The notes beneath the pieces were generated by a model. The model did not search any database and was not told the origin of the DNA. It was given only the letters and a program-made list of their open reading frames with translations. Positions 49,303 to 57,460 of a stretch of 64,000 bases of DNA are shown here, one piece after another (position 1 is the first letter of the stretch; every line of letters begins with the position of its first letter). The position numbers and the translations under genes are program-made. The stretch is from contig CAYOOT010000005.1 in NCBI GenBank assembly GCA_964405665.1, forward strand, positions 1-64,000. Direction: 5' to 3'. The stretch comes from CAYOOT01 sp964405665. Its GTDB lineage: Bacteria; Bdellovibrionota_C; UBA2361; SZUA-149; CAZDWZ01.

Positions 49303-50214
49303 ATGAATATCTTAGGGTTATTTCCAGGACAGGGCTCACAGGTAGTAGGAATGGGGGCTGATTTTTATAATAATTCAGAAAAAGCCAAGGAATACTTCAA
49401 TTTGGCAGATAAGATTTTGGGATTTTCTTTAAGTAAGCTTTGTTTAAGTGGGCCGATTGAAGAATTAACTCTTACCCAAAATGCTCAACCAGCAATTTTG
49501 CTAATCAGCACTATTTGCTATCAGTTATCAGACATCACACTGACCACAGCTGCAGGACACAGCTTGGGAGAATATTCCGCATTAGTTGCAGCCGGCGCGA
49601 TTAGTTTTGAAGATGCGATATTGCTTGTTCATAAACGCGGTCGTTACATGCAAGAAGCTGTTCCCAAAGGTCAAGGAAAAATGCTTGCCGTCATGGGTCC
49701 GACAGAAAAAGAAATTCAAGAAGTAATTAATACAATTACTTCCGGCGTAATAGAAATTGCCAACTTAAATTCTCCCGGACAAACTGTAGTTGCCGGAGAT
49801 GTTTTAGGAGTAGATACATTTGCTCCGGCAATCCAAGCTAAAGGTGCAAAAGTTATTCCTCTAAATGTCAGCGCTCCTTTTCACTGTCGCTTAATGCAAC
49901 CCGCTGCGGAAAAATTGAGTAAGGATTTAGATGCAATTTCTTTTAAGGCGTTGGCGTTTCCAATCTATGCGAATTTTAGCGCTGAAGCCGTAACCGATCC
50001 TCAAGAAGCAAAAGAATTATTGAAGAAACAAGTCTGCGGCTCAGTTCGCTGGACTGATTGCATGCTCAATTCTATTCACGATCAAGGAATCAGCTCGGCA
50101 ATTGAATTCGGTGCTGGCTCGGTATTAAGCAAATTACTTAAAAGAATCAGTCCCCAAACGACAAGACAAGAGATTTATGATTTGAAGTCTTTGGAAGAAG
50201 TTAAGTCTGCCTGA
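49303..50214 (+). CDS. fabD: Malonyl-CoA:ACP transacylase
   Basis: FabD transfers malonyl from CoA to acyl carrier protein to supply fatty acid elongation. The 303-aa product starts LFPGQGSQVVGMG and has the nucleophile motif GHSLGEYSALVAAGA (Ser near residue 89). VHKRGRYMQEA contains the conserved Arg, and the catalytic His is in APFHCRLM. Length is typical. It stands alone rather than in a fab cluster. Its last 14 nt overlap the 3' end of hisD on the opposite strand. Confidence 0.94.
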   Translation: MNILGLFPGQGSQVVGMGADFYNNSEKAKEYFNLADKILGFSLSKLCLSGPIEELTLTQNAQPAILLISTICYQLSDITLTTAAGHSLGEYSALVAAGAISFEDAILLVHKRGRYMQEAVPKGQGKMLAVMGPTEKEIQEVINTITSGVIEIANLNSPGQTVVAGDVLGVDTFAPAIQAKGAKVIPLNVSAPFHCRLMQPAAEKLSKDLDAISFKALAFPIYANFSAEAVTDPQEAKELLKKQVCGSVRWTDCMLNSIHDQGISSAIEFGAGSVLSKLLKRISPQTTRQEIYDLKSLEEVKSA

Positions 50215-51457
50215 TTAAAGCCGCTTTTTTATGTCCTTCTAGATTTTCAATTTCTGCAAATTCTGCAGTATCTGTTAAGACACCTTTGGTATTTAAGGTG
50301 TCTTTATTACAAATAAAAGTTCTTGCCTTTAAGAAATTAAAAACCGAAAGACCACTGGCAAATTTTGCACTTCCGGCCGTCGGCAGTACGTGATTAGGGC
50401 CAATGCCATAATCTCCAAAAACTTCAGCAGAATAATTGCCTAAAAAGACACTTCCATAATTAGTGAATTCTGCAAATTTAATTTCCGCATCTTCCAACAT
50501 TAATTGTAAATGTTCAGGTGCTATTTTATTAGAAAGTTCTATTGCTTCTTCTAAACTTTTTAGCACTACAGCAAAACCATTTTCTAATAAGGATTGCTTG
50601 GCCACTGCGGCAGTAGATAAAGTTAGCAATTGTTCCTGCAATTCCTTTTCCACATCCTTGATTAAATCTTCATCCAAAGAAATCAACATTGCTCTGGCAT
50701 CGGAATCATGTTCTGCTTGTGCCAACAAATCAGCAGCTATCCAATCTGCCCGAGCAGACTTATCAGCAATAACTAAGAGTTCAGAAGGCCCGGCAAGCAG
50801 ATCAATCCCCACCACTGCCGAGACTAACTGCTTTGCTGCCGTTACCCATTTATTCCCTGGTCCAACAATCATCGAACAAGACTCAATCGTCCCTGCCCCA
50901 TAAGCAAAAGCAGCAATCGCTTGGGCTCCACCCAGATTATAAAAACAATCAGCTCCAGCAAGATAGGCAGCAGCCAATGTTTCCAAAGAAGCTTTAGGAG
51001 AAGTTACAACTACACGCTTCACCCCTGCAACTTTGGCGACAAGCGCTGTCATCAATACAGATGAAGGTAAGGGATATCTCCCGCCCGGTGCATAACAACA
51101 AACTGAATCCACTGGAATTATTTTATGCCCCAAGTTACTGTCAGCAGTTTTTATTTCCAAATCCTTTAAGCAATCTTTTTGCGCTTGAGCAAAATTTTCT
51201 ATGCGTTTGGCTACTCGTTGCAATAATCCTTGTTTATTCTTTTCTAAAGCAGCAAAAGAATTTTTTAGTTCCTCTCTAGAATAATAAATCTTATCATCTT
51301 TGATCTCGGAAAATTTCTTTGTATAAGCTAAAACTGCCGAATATCCATTAAGTTTTACATCTTCAATTATTTTTCTAACCTCAGACAAAAACCCTTCTTT
51401 AAACTCTAAGCTTTCAGCAATATTTACTTCTTCCACTTTTAATCTTTTTAAAATCAT
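50201..51457 (-). CDS. hisD: Histidinol dehydrogenase
   Basis: HisD performs the last two oxidations, from L-histidinol to L-histidine, using NAD and zinc. The 418-aa product shows VCCYAPGGRYPLPSSVLMTA (about residues 113-132), GGAQAIAAFAYG, IVGPGNKWVTAAKQ, DLLAGPSELLVIAD, LAQAEHDSDARA and GPNHVLPTAGSAKFASGL. It is the last gene of the his run and overlaps the upstream hisA::hisI::hisE stop by 4 nt. The convergent fabD end overlaps its 3' end. Confidence 0.96.
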   Translation of the reverse strand: MILKRLKVEEVNIAESLEFKEGFLSEVRKIIEDVKLNGYSAVLAYTKKFSEIKDDKIYYSREELKNSFAALEKNKQGLLQRVAKRIENFAQAQKDCLKDLEIKTADSNLGHKIIPVDSVCCYAPGGRYPLPSSVLMTALVAKVAGVKRVVVTSPKASLETLAAAYLAGADCFYNLGGAQAIAAFAYGAGTIESCSMIVGPGNKWVTAAKQLVSAVVGIDLLAGPSELLVIADKSARADWIAADLLAQAEHDSDARAMLISLDEDLIKDVEKELQEQLLTLSTAAVAKQSLLENGFAVVLKSLEEAIELSNKIAPEHLQLMLEDAEIKFAEFTNYGSVFLGNYSAEVFGDYGIGPNHVLPTAGSAKFASGLSVFNFLKARTFICNKDTLNTKGVLTDTAEFAEIENLEGHKKAALIRQT

Positions 51458-52722
51458 TTTGCTTCACCTCCTCTTCTACTGACAATCAATGCCCGACGAT
51501 CCAATTCTTTCCCAATATCATCAAATCCAATGCCAAAGGCATTGGATTTGATTAAGGAGAAATACAAAACATCCGCTGCTTCCTGAAGAACTTCCTCAGC
51601 CGTGTTGGCAGCAATTAATTCCAAAGCTTCTTCTTTAATTTTTTTATCTAAAAGTTCCGGATCATCAAATAGCCTTTTTGTGTAAGAACCTTGAGGAGCT
51701 TTTTCTTTTCTTAATTTTATTTGTCGATCCAAGGAAGCAAGACCCCAGGACCTTCCCCAGCAACTACTGGTCTCTAAGTGACAAAAACCAGTTCCTTTTT
51801 GCCTCACGATAAATCTTAAGCAATCACGATCACAATCCAATTCAATTTTCACTAACTCTTGAATATTTCCGGAAGTCTCTCCCTTTCTCCACAACCCACG
51901 TTTTCTGGAATAATAAACTCCGCGTTTTGTTTTTATCGCTTCTGCTACACTTTCAAAATTAGACCAAACAAACCCCAGAGCCATTCCTGCTTCGTCACAG
52001 ACAACAGTCGGAATAAGCATATCAGGAGGGCGATTTTTCAAATCGCCCTCCTGATATGCTGACAAGAAAGCTTCTGCAAGACTAATTTTATTAGTATAAA
52101 TTGCCATTCCCACCTGAGCATCGGCTCCCAGACGGTCTAATTCTGCTATTTCATTAGTCGTAGAAATTCCTCCGGCAATTGTCACTTTGGCTTTTCCCGC
52201 CGCTTCAACTATTGCTGCAACTTGATTTAAATTAGTTCCTTCTAACCTTCCCTCTTTCTCCACAAAAGTTACCAAAAAACCTCCAACATAGTCGCGCAGT
52301 TCTGTGATTTTTTCTAAAATCGAAACTCCAGTTTTTGTTTGCCATCCCTCAATAACAACATCTCCCTCAAAAGCATCAACCGCGGCAATTACTCTTTCCT
52401 TGGGAAGTTGTGACAAAATTTCCGGGAGAGCTTTTGTTCCAAGAATAATTTTGCTAGCACCAGAATCAAGCCATTTAATGGCAGTTTCTATGTCTCTAAT
52501 ACCGCCTCCCACACGACAAGGGGATTGTTTTAAAAGTTTTTTTATTTTTTCTTCATTACTGCCTACTCCCATAGCTGCATCAAGATCAATTAAAGCCACT
52601 TCCCCGACAATTCCAAAATCTGCTAAAACCAAAAAAGGGTCTCCTGCTTCCAAAACTTTTTCTTTGCCTCCAACAAGCTGAACTGCTTGTCCCTGCATAA
52701 TATCAATTGATGGAATAATCAT
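51454..52722 (-). CDS. hisAIE: HisA-HisI-HisE triple fusion
   Basis: One 422-aa polypeptide carries three histidine-pathway activities. Residues 1-about 222 are HisA (ProFAR isomerase TIM barrel: PSIDIMQGQAVQLVGG, RVGGGIRDIETA, IAGGIST). The usual YTDIxRDGT is replaced by VTFVEKEGRLEG. Residues about 236-330 are HisI, AMP cyclohydrolase (YYSRKRGLWRKGETSGN, ELDCDRDCLRF, CHLETSSCW). Residues about 340-415 are HisE, ATP pyrophosphohydrolase (PQGSYTKRLFDD, KIKEEALELI, EAADVLY). The HisA-HisI linker (residues 222-236) is encoded by a perfect 21-bp palindrome. It overlaps hisF and hisD by 4 nt. HisIE is common; fusion to HisA is not a standard arrangement that I know. Confidence 0.93.
   Translation of the reverse strand: MIIPSIDIMQGQAVQLVGGKEKVLEAGDPFLVLADFGIVGEVALIDLDAAMGVGSNEEKIKKLLKQSPCRVGGGIRDIETAIKWLDSGASKIILGTKALPEILSQLPKERVIAAVDAFEGDVVIEGWQTKTGVSILEKITELRDYVGGFLVTFVEKEGRLEGTNLNQVAAIVEAAGKAKVTIAGGISTTNEIAELDRLGADAQVGMAIYTNKISLAEAFLSAYQEGDLKNRPPDMLIPTVVCDEAGMALGFVWSNFESVAEAIKTKRGVYYSRKRGLWRKGETSGNIQELVKIELDCDRDCLRFIVRQKGTGFCHLETSSCWGRSWGLASLDRQIKLRKEKAPQGSYTKRLFDDPELLDKKIKEEALELIAANTAEEVLQEAADVLYFSLIKSNAFGIGFDDIGKELDRRALIVSRRGGEAK
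51520..51552. repeat. 15-bp perfect palindrome in the hisE part
   Basis: Arms 51520-51534 and 51538-51552 are perfectly complementary with a 3-nt loop (aaa). It encodes KSNAFGIGF within the HisE domain and does not appear to add residues relative to the family. Confidence 0.85.
52016..52060. repeat. 21-bp perfect palindrome at the hisA-hisI junction
   Basis: Arms 52016-52036 and 52040-52060 are perfectly complementary around a 3-nt loop. On the sense strand one arm carries AGGAGGG and the other CCCTCCT, and an in-frame ATG (HisI Met235) lies at the 3' edge. It codes for the whole interdomain linker of the fusion. Confidence 0.93.
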
Positions 52723-53477
52723 AATCGCACCTCGAATCCTGCTCTTCTCATTTCTTTTTTAATATCCTCAACTTTATATCTCCCATAATGAAAAACAGAA
52801 GCAGCAAGTACAGCTTCTGCGCCAGCAGAAGCTGCTTCCACAAAATGCTTTGGTTCACTTGCCCCGCCAGAAGCAATTACTGAGACATTGACCAAAGAAC
52901 TAACTGCTTTGATTAAATCCAAATCATAGCCGCTGTTGGAACCATCCCGATCAAAAGAAGTTAACAAAATTTCACCTGCTCCCAATTCCACTGCTCTTCT
53001 TGCCCAATCTAGAACATCAATCCCCGTTCTGTCTCGGCCGGAGCAAATCACTACTTCCCAACCATTTTCTGAAATTTTTTGAGCAGCATCAATTGCCAAC
53101 ACCGTGCACTGAGAGCCAAAACGCTGCGACATTTCAAAGATTATTCTGGGGTCTTTTACAGCTGCAGTATTTACAGAAACCTTATCTGCTCCGGCGCTAA
53201 GCAAATTAGAAACATCATCTATACTTTTTACCCCTCCGCCGGTTGTTAGAGGAATTGATAATTGTTTCCTCACTTTAGAAATTATATCCAAATGCGCTTT
53301 TCTTCCTTCCAAGGTCGCGGAGATATCCAAAAAAATAAGCTCGTCCGCTCCTTGACGATTATATTCTTTTGCCAATTCTTCGGGGTCGCCTGCGTCTTTT
53401 AATTCTGCAAACTTAATACCCTTTACCACCCGACCATCTTTTACGTCCAAACAAGGGATTACTCTTTTCGTTAACAT
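52719..53477 (-). CDS. hisF: Imidazole glycerol phosphate synthase, cyclase subunit HisF
   Basis: HisF makes IGP and AICAR from PRFAR using ammonia from HisH. The 252-aa TIM barrel begins VIPCLDVKDGRVVKGIKF with catalytic Asp11. It contains DELIFLDISAT, PLTTGGGVKS, ADKVSVNTAAV, AIDAAQ (second catalytic Asp), EILLTSFDRDGSNSGYDL and VIASGGASEPKHF. Directly abuts hisH upstream and overlaps hisA by 4 nt. A 10-bp palindrome (52811-52834) lies in the coding sequence. Confidence 0.96.
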   Translation of the reverse strand: MLTKRVIPCLDVKDGRVVKGIKFAELKDAGDPEELAKEYNRQGADELIFLDISATLEGRKAHLDIISKVRKQLSIPLTTGGGVKSIDDVSNLLSAGADKVSVNTAAVKDPRIIFEMSQRFGSQCTVLAIDAAQKISENGWEVVICSGRDRTGIDVLDWARRAVELGAGEILLTSFDRDGSNSGYDLDLIKAVSSLVNVSVIASGGASEPKHFVEAASAGAEAVLAASVFHYGRYKVEDIKKEMRRAGFEVRL

Positions 53478-54077
53478 TTAATTCTCCCTAATCCAATTCT
53501 TAATAATAGAAATTCCAAACTCTCCTGATAATTCCGGGTGAAATTGACAAGCCAGTAAATTGGAATACTCCAAAGCTGCGACAAAATTTTGATCATAAGT
53601 TGAAACTGCTCCTTGACACCCCCTAGGCAGTTCCCTGCAACAATAGGAATTGGCAAAATAAGCATAGCCATCTAGAAGATATTTGCATTCCTTACTAGCT
53701 TCCACCTTGTTCCAACCCAGTTGCGGCACTCTAACTGCATTGGAAAATTTTTTTATTTCTCCCGGAAAAATTTCCAAACCTTTTACTCCGGGACTTTCTT
53801 CACTGCCGGAAAAAAGCATTTGAAAACCAAGGCAAATTGCCAAAAGCGGGCGTGATTCCTCAACTCTTTTTCTTAAACAATCAAGCAAAGCATCACTGGC
53901 TAATTTTTTCATTCCTGAAGCGAAAGCCCCCACTCCCGGAAGAACTGCATATCTGGCATTTTCCAGCTCTTCTCGATTGTCAGTTAAAAAAACTTTTAAA
54001 CCCAATTTTTCAAACACAGCTAAAACTGAAGCGGTATTTGCTACTCCGGTGTAAGCAACAGCGACATCTCCTCTCAT
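53478..54077 (-). CDS. hisH: Imidazole glycerol phosphate synthase, glutaminase subunit HisH
   Basis: Class I glutamine amidotransferase of 199 aa feeding ammonia to HisF. The catalytic Cys is in AICLGFQMLF (near residue 81), with the His/Glu pair in CQFHPELSGEFG near the C-terminus, and VLPGVGAFASGM is present. The start AVAYTGVANTASV lacks the usual DYGxGN motif, a visible divergence. It starts at ATGA overlapping the hisB stop and is directly followed by hisF. Confidence 0.94.
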   Translation of the reverse strand: MRGDVAVAYTGVANTASVLAVFEKLGLKVFLTDNREELENARYAVLPGVGAFASGMKKLASDALLDCLRKRVEESRPLLAICLGFQMLFSGSEESPGVKGLEIFPGEIKKFSNAVRVPQLGWNKVEASKECKYLLDGYAYFANSYCCRELPRGCQGAVSTYDQNFVAALEYSNLLACQFHPELSGEFGISIIKNWIREN

Positions 54078-54658
54078 AAGATCCCCTTAGTACTTGGTAC
54101 AGTTTCTGTATTTGTTTTTGTAATCGCTTGTTTCAGAGCAAGTGCTAAAGCTTTAAAACTGGCTTCTGCTTTGTGGTGATCATTGTCCCCTCGCAAGCAA
54201 TCCAGGTGCAAAGACATTTTCGCATTCTGCGAAAATGTTACAAAGAAATGTTTAATATTTTCGGTGGCAATTTCGCCAATCTTCTCTCTTTGAAAATCAA
54301 TATTCACCACGGCCGTTGTTCTTCCGCATAAATCAAGCACGACACGGGAGAGTGCCTCATCAAGCGGAGCATAAGCAGAGCCAAAGCGATTGATTCCTTT
54401 AATTTCTCCTAGAGCTTTTAAAATACCTTGTCCTAAAACGATCGCACAATCTTCTGCCGTGTGATGATCATCAATTTGCAAATCCCCCTCACATTGCAAA
54501 TTCAAATCAATTCCCGAATGTTTAGCTAAAGTTACTAACATATGATCTAAAAATCCCAATCTCGTACTAATTTCTCCACAACCCTTTCCATCAAGATTTA
54601 TTTTTAAATAAATCTTTGTTTCCAAAGTTTTTCTACAAATTTCACTTGTTCTATTCAT
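54074..54658 (-). CDS. hisB: Imidazoleglycerol-phosphate dehydratase
   Basis: HisB dehydrates IGP to imidazole acetol phosphate. The 194-aa monofunctional form has the metal-binding repeats DDHHTAEDCAI and DNDHHKAEASFKA, and GFLDHMLVTLAKHSGIDL. It lacks the N-terminal histidinol-phosphatase domain of enteric HisB; that activity may reside in the HAD domain fused to HisC next door. It overlaps hisC and hisH by 4 nt each. A perfect 11-bp palindrome (54214-54238) lies within it. Confidence 0.96.
   Translation of the reverse strand: MNRTSEICRKTLETKIYLKINLDGKGCGEISTRLGFLDHMLVTLAKHSGIDLNLQCEGDLQIDDHHTAEDCAIVLGQGILKALGEIKGINRFGSAYAPLDEALSRVVLDLCGRTTAVVNIDFQREKIGEIATENIKHFFVTFSQNAKMSLHLDCLRGDNDHHKAEASFKALALALKQAITKTNTETVPSTKGIL
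54214..54238. repeat. 11-bp perfect palindrome in hisB
   Basis: Arms 54214-54224 and 54228-54238 pair perfectly with a 3-nt loop (ttc). The encoded TFSQNAKM aligns with the normal family sequence, so no residues appear to be inserted. Confidence 0.75.
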
Positions 54659-56367
54659 GACAACACCTCCAATAATTTTTCAAAATTGTTAAGCACTCTA
54701 GCCGATCCCATCTTCAGTAAATGTTTGCTCCTTTGTTGAATATTCGATTCTTGCGGAGAAAGAAAAGAAAGAGAAATTACCCCTGCTCCTTTTGCTGCCA
54801 AAATATCATCGACGGTATCACCAATCATCCAAGCCCGCTTTACGCTTAGTTTTTCCAAGGCCATTTTTACTGGCCGAGAATCAGGTTTCATTGGAGCATC
54901 TTCCATACAAATTACTGTAGAAAATAAATTCTCTATACTAAATTTTTGTAAAAATCCTTCTGCTTCTTCCCGCGGTCTTCCGGTAACTACTGCTAATGGA
55001 TACTTACTAGAAAGTTTTTCTAAAATTTCCTTAGAGCAAAGTAGGAATTCTTGCTCTCTTAGTCCCGCAACTGTAGAGTTTCCCAAATAAAATTTCTGAT
55101 AAACATCGATTATTTTATCTAAAGCAAGCTCCACTCCTCTTTCGGCAAGTAGGTTCTTAGTAAGAATCCAATCGTTATTGGCATTACCTCTCTGCTTTAT
55201 TTCAGCAATATCTTCCAGGGTGACATTAATACCGAAGTTTTTTGCCGTAAGAATAATTGCCCGGCGATATGATTCTTTAACATCAGCAAGCACTCCATCC
55301 ATATCAAACAAAATTGCTTCGGGAGAAAGCGCCGCTAATAAAGCATCTTTCAACCTGGAAAAAGCCTTTTCTTCTCCAGGAAGAGTAATGCGTAAAGAAT
55401 TTTCTAAGAAAGGATTATTATCAAAGATTCTAACAGCAATTCCTAAACTATAAAGTGCTTCCCAAATCCATTTGGCATTTTCAAATTTAGCAAATACGAA
55501 ATTGCCAGAAGATTTTTTTACTGCAACATCATACTTCTTCAATAATTCTTCTAATTCTTCGCGTTCTTTAATTACTCTTGTGACATAGTCTTGCATTTCT
55601 TTTCTTTTGTTTTGCCAATATTCTTGAGCAATAAATAAAGACAAAGAGGAAACCGAATAAGGTCCTCCTATTTTATTCAGCCAAGAAATAATTTCTTCTG
55701 AAGCCAGAGTGTAACCCACTCTTAAACCGGCTAGACCCCAAGCTTTGGAAAAAGTTCTAAAAACAATGGTATCAGGCAAGCTTAATGCAAATTCTGTTAA
55801 ATCTTCTTCGGCAAATTCCACATAAGCTAAATCTACTAGTAAAAGCACACCCGGCGCTCTCCGAGAAAGTTCCTGTAACTGATTTTTTGTGATCACAAAG
55901 CCCGTAGGATTATTCGGCGAAACAACAGCAATTGCTGCAGTATTACTCTTCACTTTTGCGAGAACTTCCTCCAAAGGAAAATTTTCCTCCTCCCACAAAA
56001 CTTCCTGAACTTTTGCCGAAGTATATTCCGCAAACTTAGAAATCATTTCAAAACTGGGAACTGGAAAAATAATTTCTTTCTGCGGACTCAAAACTGCCCG
56101 GCAAATTCTATAGATCGCCTCATCTCCCCCTGCGGAAATAAATACTTGCTTGGAGTTAATTTGATAATAATCGGCAATTGCTTCTTGCAATCCTTTTTTA
56201 CTGGGATAAAGAGAAAAGTCTGTTGCCGAAACTAAATCATTTAGATTGTGTAATTCCAAATTCCTACCTTCATTGGCATCAAGTCTTAAATTTACCGGAG
56301 CTAAATGTTTTGGTGGTTGATATTCCGGAATGCTTTGCAGATTTTCCAACAATTCAAATTTACGCAT
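54655..56367 (-). CDS. hisC: HisC fused to a HAD-family phosphatase
   Basis: 570-aa bifunctional polypeptide. Residues 1-about 345 are the PLP enzyme histidinol-phosphate aminotransferase: LDANEG, FISAGGDEAIYR, VSPNNPTGF, VDLAYVEF and the Schiff-base Lys208 in RTFSKAWGLAGLRVGY. Residues about 350-570 are a HAD hydrolase with nucleophile motif ILFDMDGVLADV (Asp355/Asp357), motif II VVTGRP, motif III Lys in APMKPDSRP and motif IV IGDTVDDILAA. No other histidinol-phosphatase is seen in the operon, so this domain is the likely source of that activity. The fusion would couple two consecutive steps. The ATG follows AGGAGAATTT. It lies between hisG and hisB. Confidence 0.94.
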   Translation of the reverse strand: MRKFELLENLQSIPEYQPPKHLAPVNLRLDANEGRNLELHNLNDLVSATDFSLYPSKKGLQEAIADYYQINSKQVFISAGGDEAIYRICRAVLSPQKEIIFPVPSFEMISKFAEYTSAKVQEVLWEEENFPLEEVLAKVKSNTAAIAVVSPNNPTGFVITKNQLQELSRRAPGVLLLVDLAYVEFAEEDLTEFALSLPDTIVFRTFSKAWGLAGLRVGYTLASEEIISWLNKIGGPYSVSSLSLFIAQEYWQNKRKEMQDYVTRVIKEREELEELLKKYDVAVKKSSGNFVFAKFENAKWIWEALYSLGIAVRIFDNNPFLENSLRITLPGEEKAFSRLKDALLAALSPEAILFDMDGVLADVKESYRRAIILTAKNFGINVTLEDIAEIKQRGNANNDWILTKNLLAERGVELALDKIIDVYQKFYLGNSTVAGLREQEFLLCSKEILEKLSSKYPLAVVTGRPREEAEGFLQKFSIENLFSTVICMEDAPMKPDSRPVKMALEKLSVKRAWMIGDTVDDILAAKGAGVISLSFLSPQESNIQQRSKHLLKMGSARVLNNFEKLLEVLS

Positions 56368-56375
56368 AAATTCTC

Positions 56376-57245
56376 CTAAGGCACTATTTGTTTTAGATTA
56401 AAAACTATAATATCAGTTCCGCCTTTGCTTTTTATTAATGGAATAATTTGCGGCAGATCTTTTTTAAGGACTGCGACATTGATCGCATAACCAACATCTC
56501 CGTAAAGCTTGGAAACAGTAGGGCTTTTCATACAGGGAACAACATTTATTAACTCTTGGAAATCCTCTTCTGATACATTTAATTCCAACATCACTCGACT
56601 TCGTGCTTCCAAAACTGATTTTAAAACCAAAACTAAGTCTTCAATCATTTCTCTTTTTTCAGGATTTTCTAAGGCCCGGGGATTGGCATAAAGTCTGGTC
56701 GATGAAGATAATAATTTATCGATTATTTGTAAGTTATTCGCCTGAAGTGTGGCACCCGTTGCTGTGTTATCAACTATACAATCAGCATCTTCCGGAGGAA
56801 AAGCTTCCGTAGCGCCGTAAGAACGAATAAATTTTGCATCTAGCTCTTTTTCTTTAATCCACTTTTTAGAAAGGCGTTCATATTCCGAAGCAATTCGTAA
56901 GGACTTTTGCGGCAATCTGCCATTTTCTAAAAAAGAGTTAGGTGCCGCGGCCACAAGTTGCACCGGATTTAATCCTGTATCCAGTAATTCTACGACATTG
57001 GCTTCTAATTCCGCTACCCAGTCCGCACCGGCAAAACCAAAATCCCTGGAACCGGCTTCCAGCATTTCAATAATATTTTGAGGTTTTAAAAGTTTAACAT
57101 CAACAGCAGGTAAGGAAATAAAAGGTCGATAAGTCCTGACATCATTGGCTATTACTTGAACTTCCGCTTCTGATAATAGCTGTAAAACTCCCTTCTCCAT
57201 CCGACCTTTGGGCAAGGCCATATACACAATCGGTTTAATCGACAT
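56376..57245 (-). CDS. hisG: ATP phosphoribosyltransferase, long form
   Basis: HisG commits PRPP and ATP to histidine synthesis and is feedback-inhibited by histidine. The product is about 289 aa from ATG 57245 (MSIKPIVYMALPKGRME), behind AGAGAG; a longer frame from a TTG at 57275 lacks support. It shows GFAGADWVAELE, ADCIVDNTATGATLQANN, and a C-terminal regulatory domain of the long form (VPCMKSPTVSKLYGDVGYAI, LIKSKGGTDIIVF). The long form works without HisZ. It is the first gene of the his operon. Confidence 0.95.
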   Translation of the reverse strand: MSIKPIVYMALPKGRMEKGVLQLLSEAEVQVIANDVRTYRPFISLPAVDVKLLKPQNIIEMLEAGSRDFGFAGADWVAELEANVVELLDTGLNPVQLVAAAPNSFLENGRLPQKSLRIASEYERLSKKWIKEKELDAKFIRSYGATEAFPPEDADCIVDNTATGATLQANNLQIIDKLLSSSTRLYANPRALENPEKREMIEDLVLVLKSVLEARSRVMLELNVSEEDFQELINVVPCMKSPTVSKLYGDVGYAINVAVLKKDLPQIIPLIKSKGGTDIIVFNLKQIVP

Positions 57246-57460
57246 AAAGCAATCTCTCTTAAGAATAAAAAACAATAAAAAATAGGTAAATGTGTAAAGA
57301 AATAAAGATTTTATCCGCTAGAGCGGATGGTGGACGTGATGTGAAAGAGAAACAAAATTTATGGAAATTAATGAAAACATAATATCTAATTCTATAGCTT
57401 AGTCTGATTTACAAGTCAACAGCATTGTTGTTAATATGGCCCTAATTAAAGGGCAAGAGA
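57246..57460. promoter_or_regulatory. Divergent promoter region hisG / metX
   Basis: 215-nt AT-rich spacer between the his operon and metX. It contains a perfect palindrome (ATCCGCTAGAGCGGAT, 57313-57328) about 70 nt upstream of the hisG ATG, which could be a regulator-binding site or a hairpin. No His-rich leader peptide or T-box-like element was found. Exact promoters were not assignable. Confidence 0.45.

Noticed and set aside
57246..57275. Longer HisG start at a TTG
   Set aside because: The ATG at 57245 has AGAGAG upstream and fits the family N-terminus.
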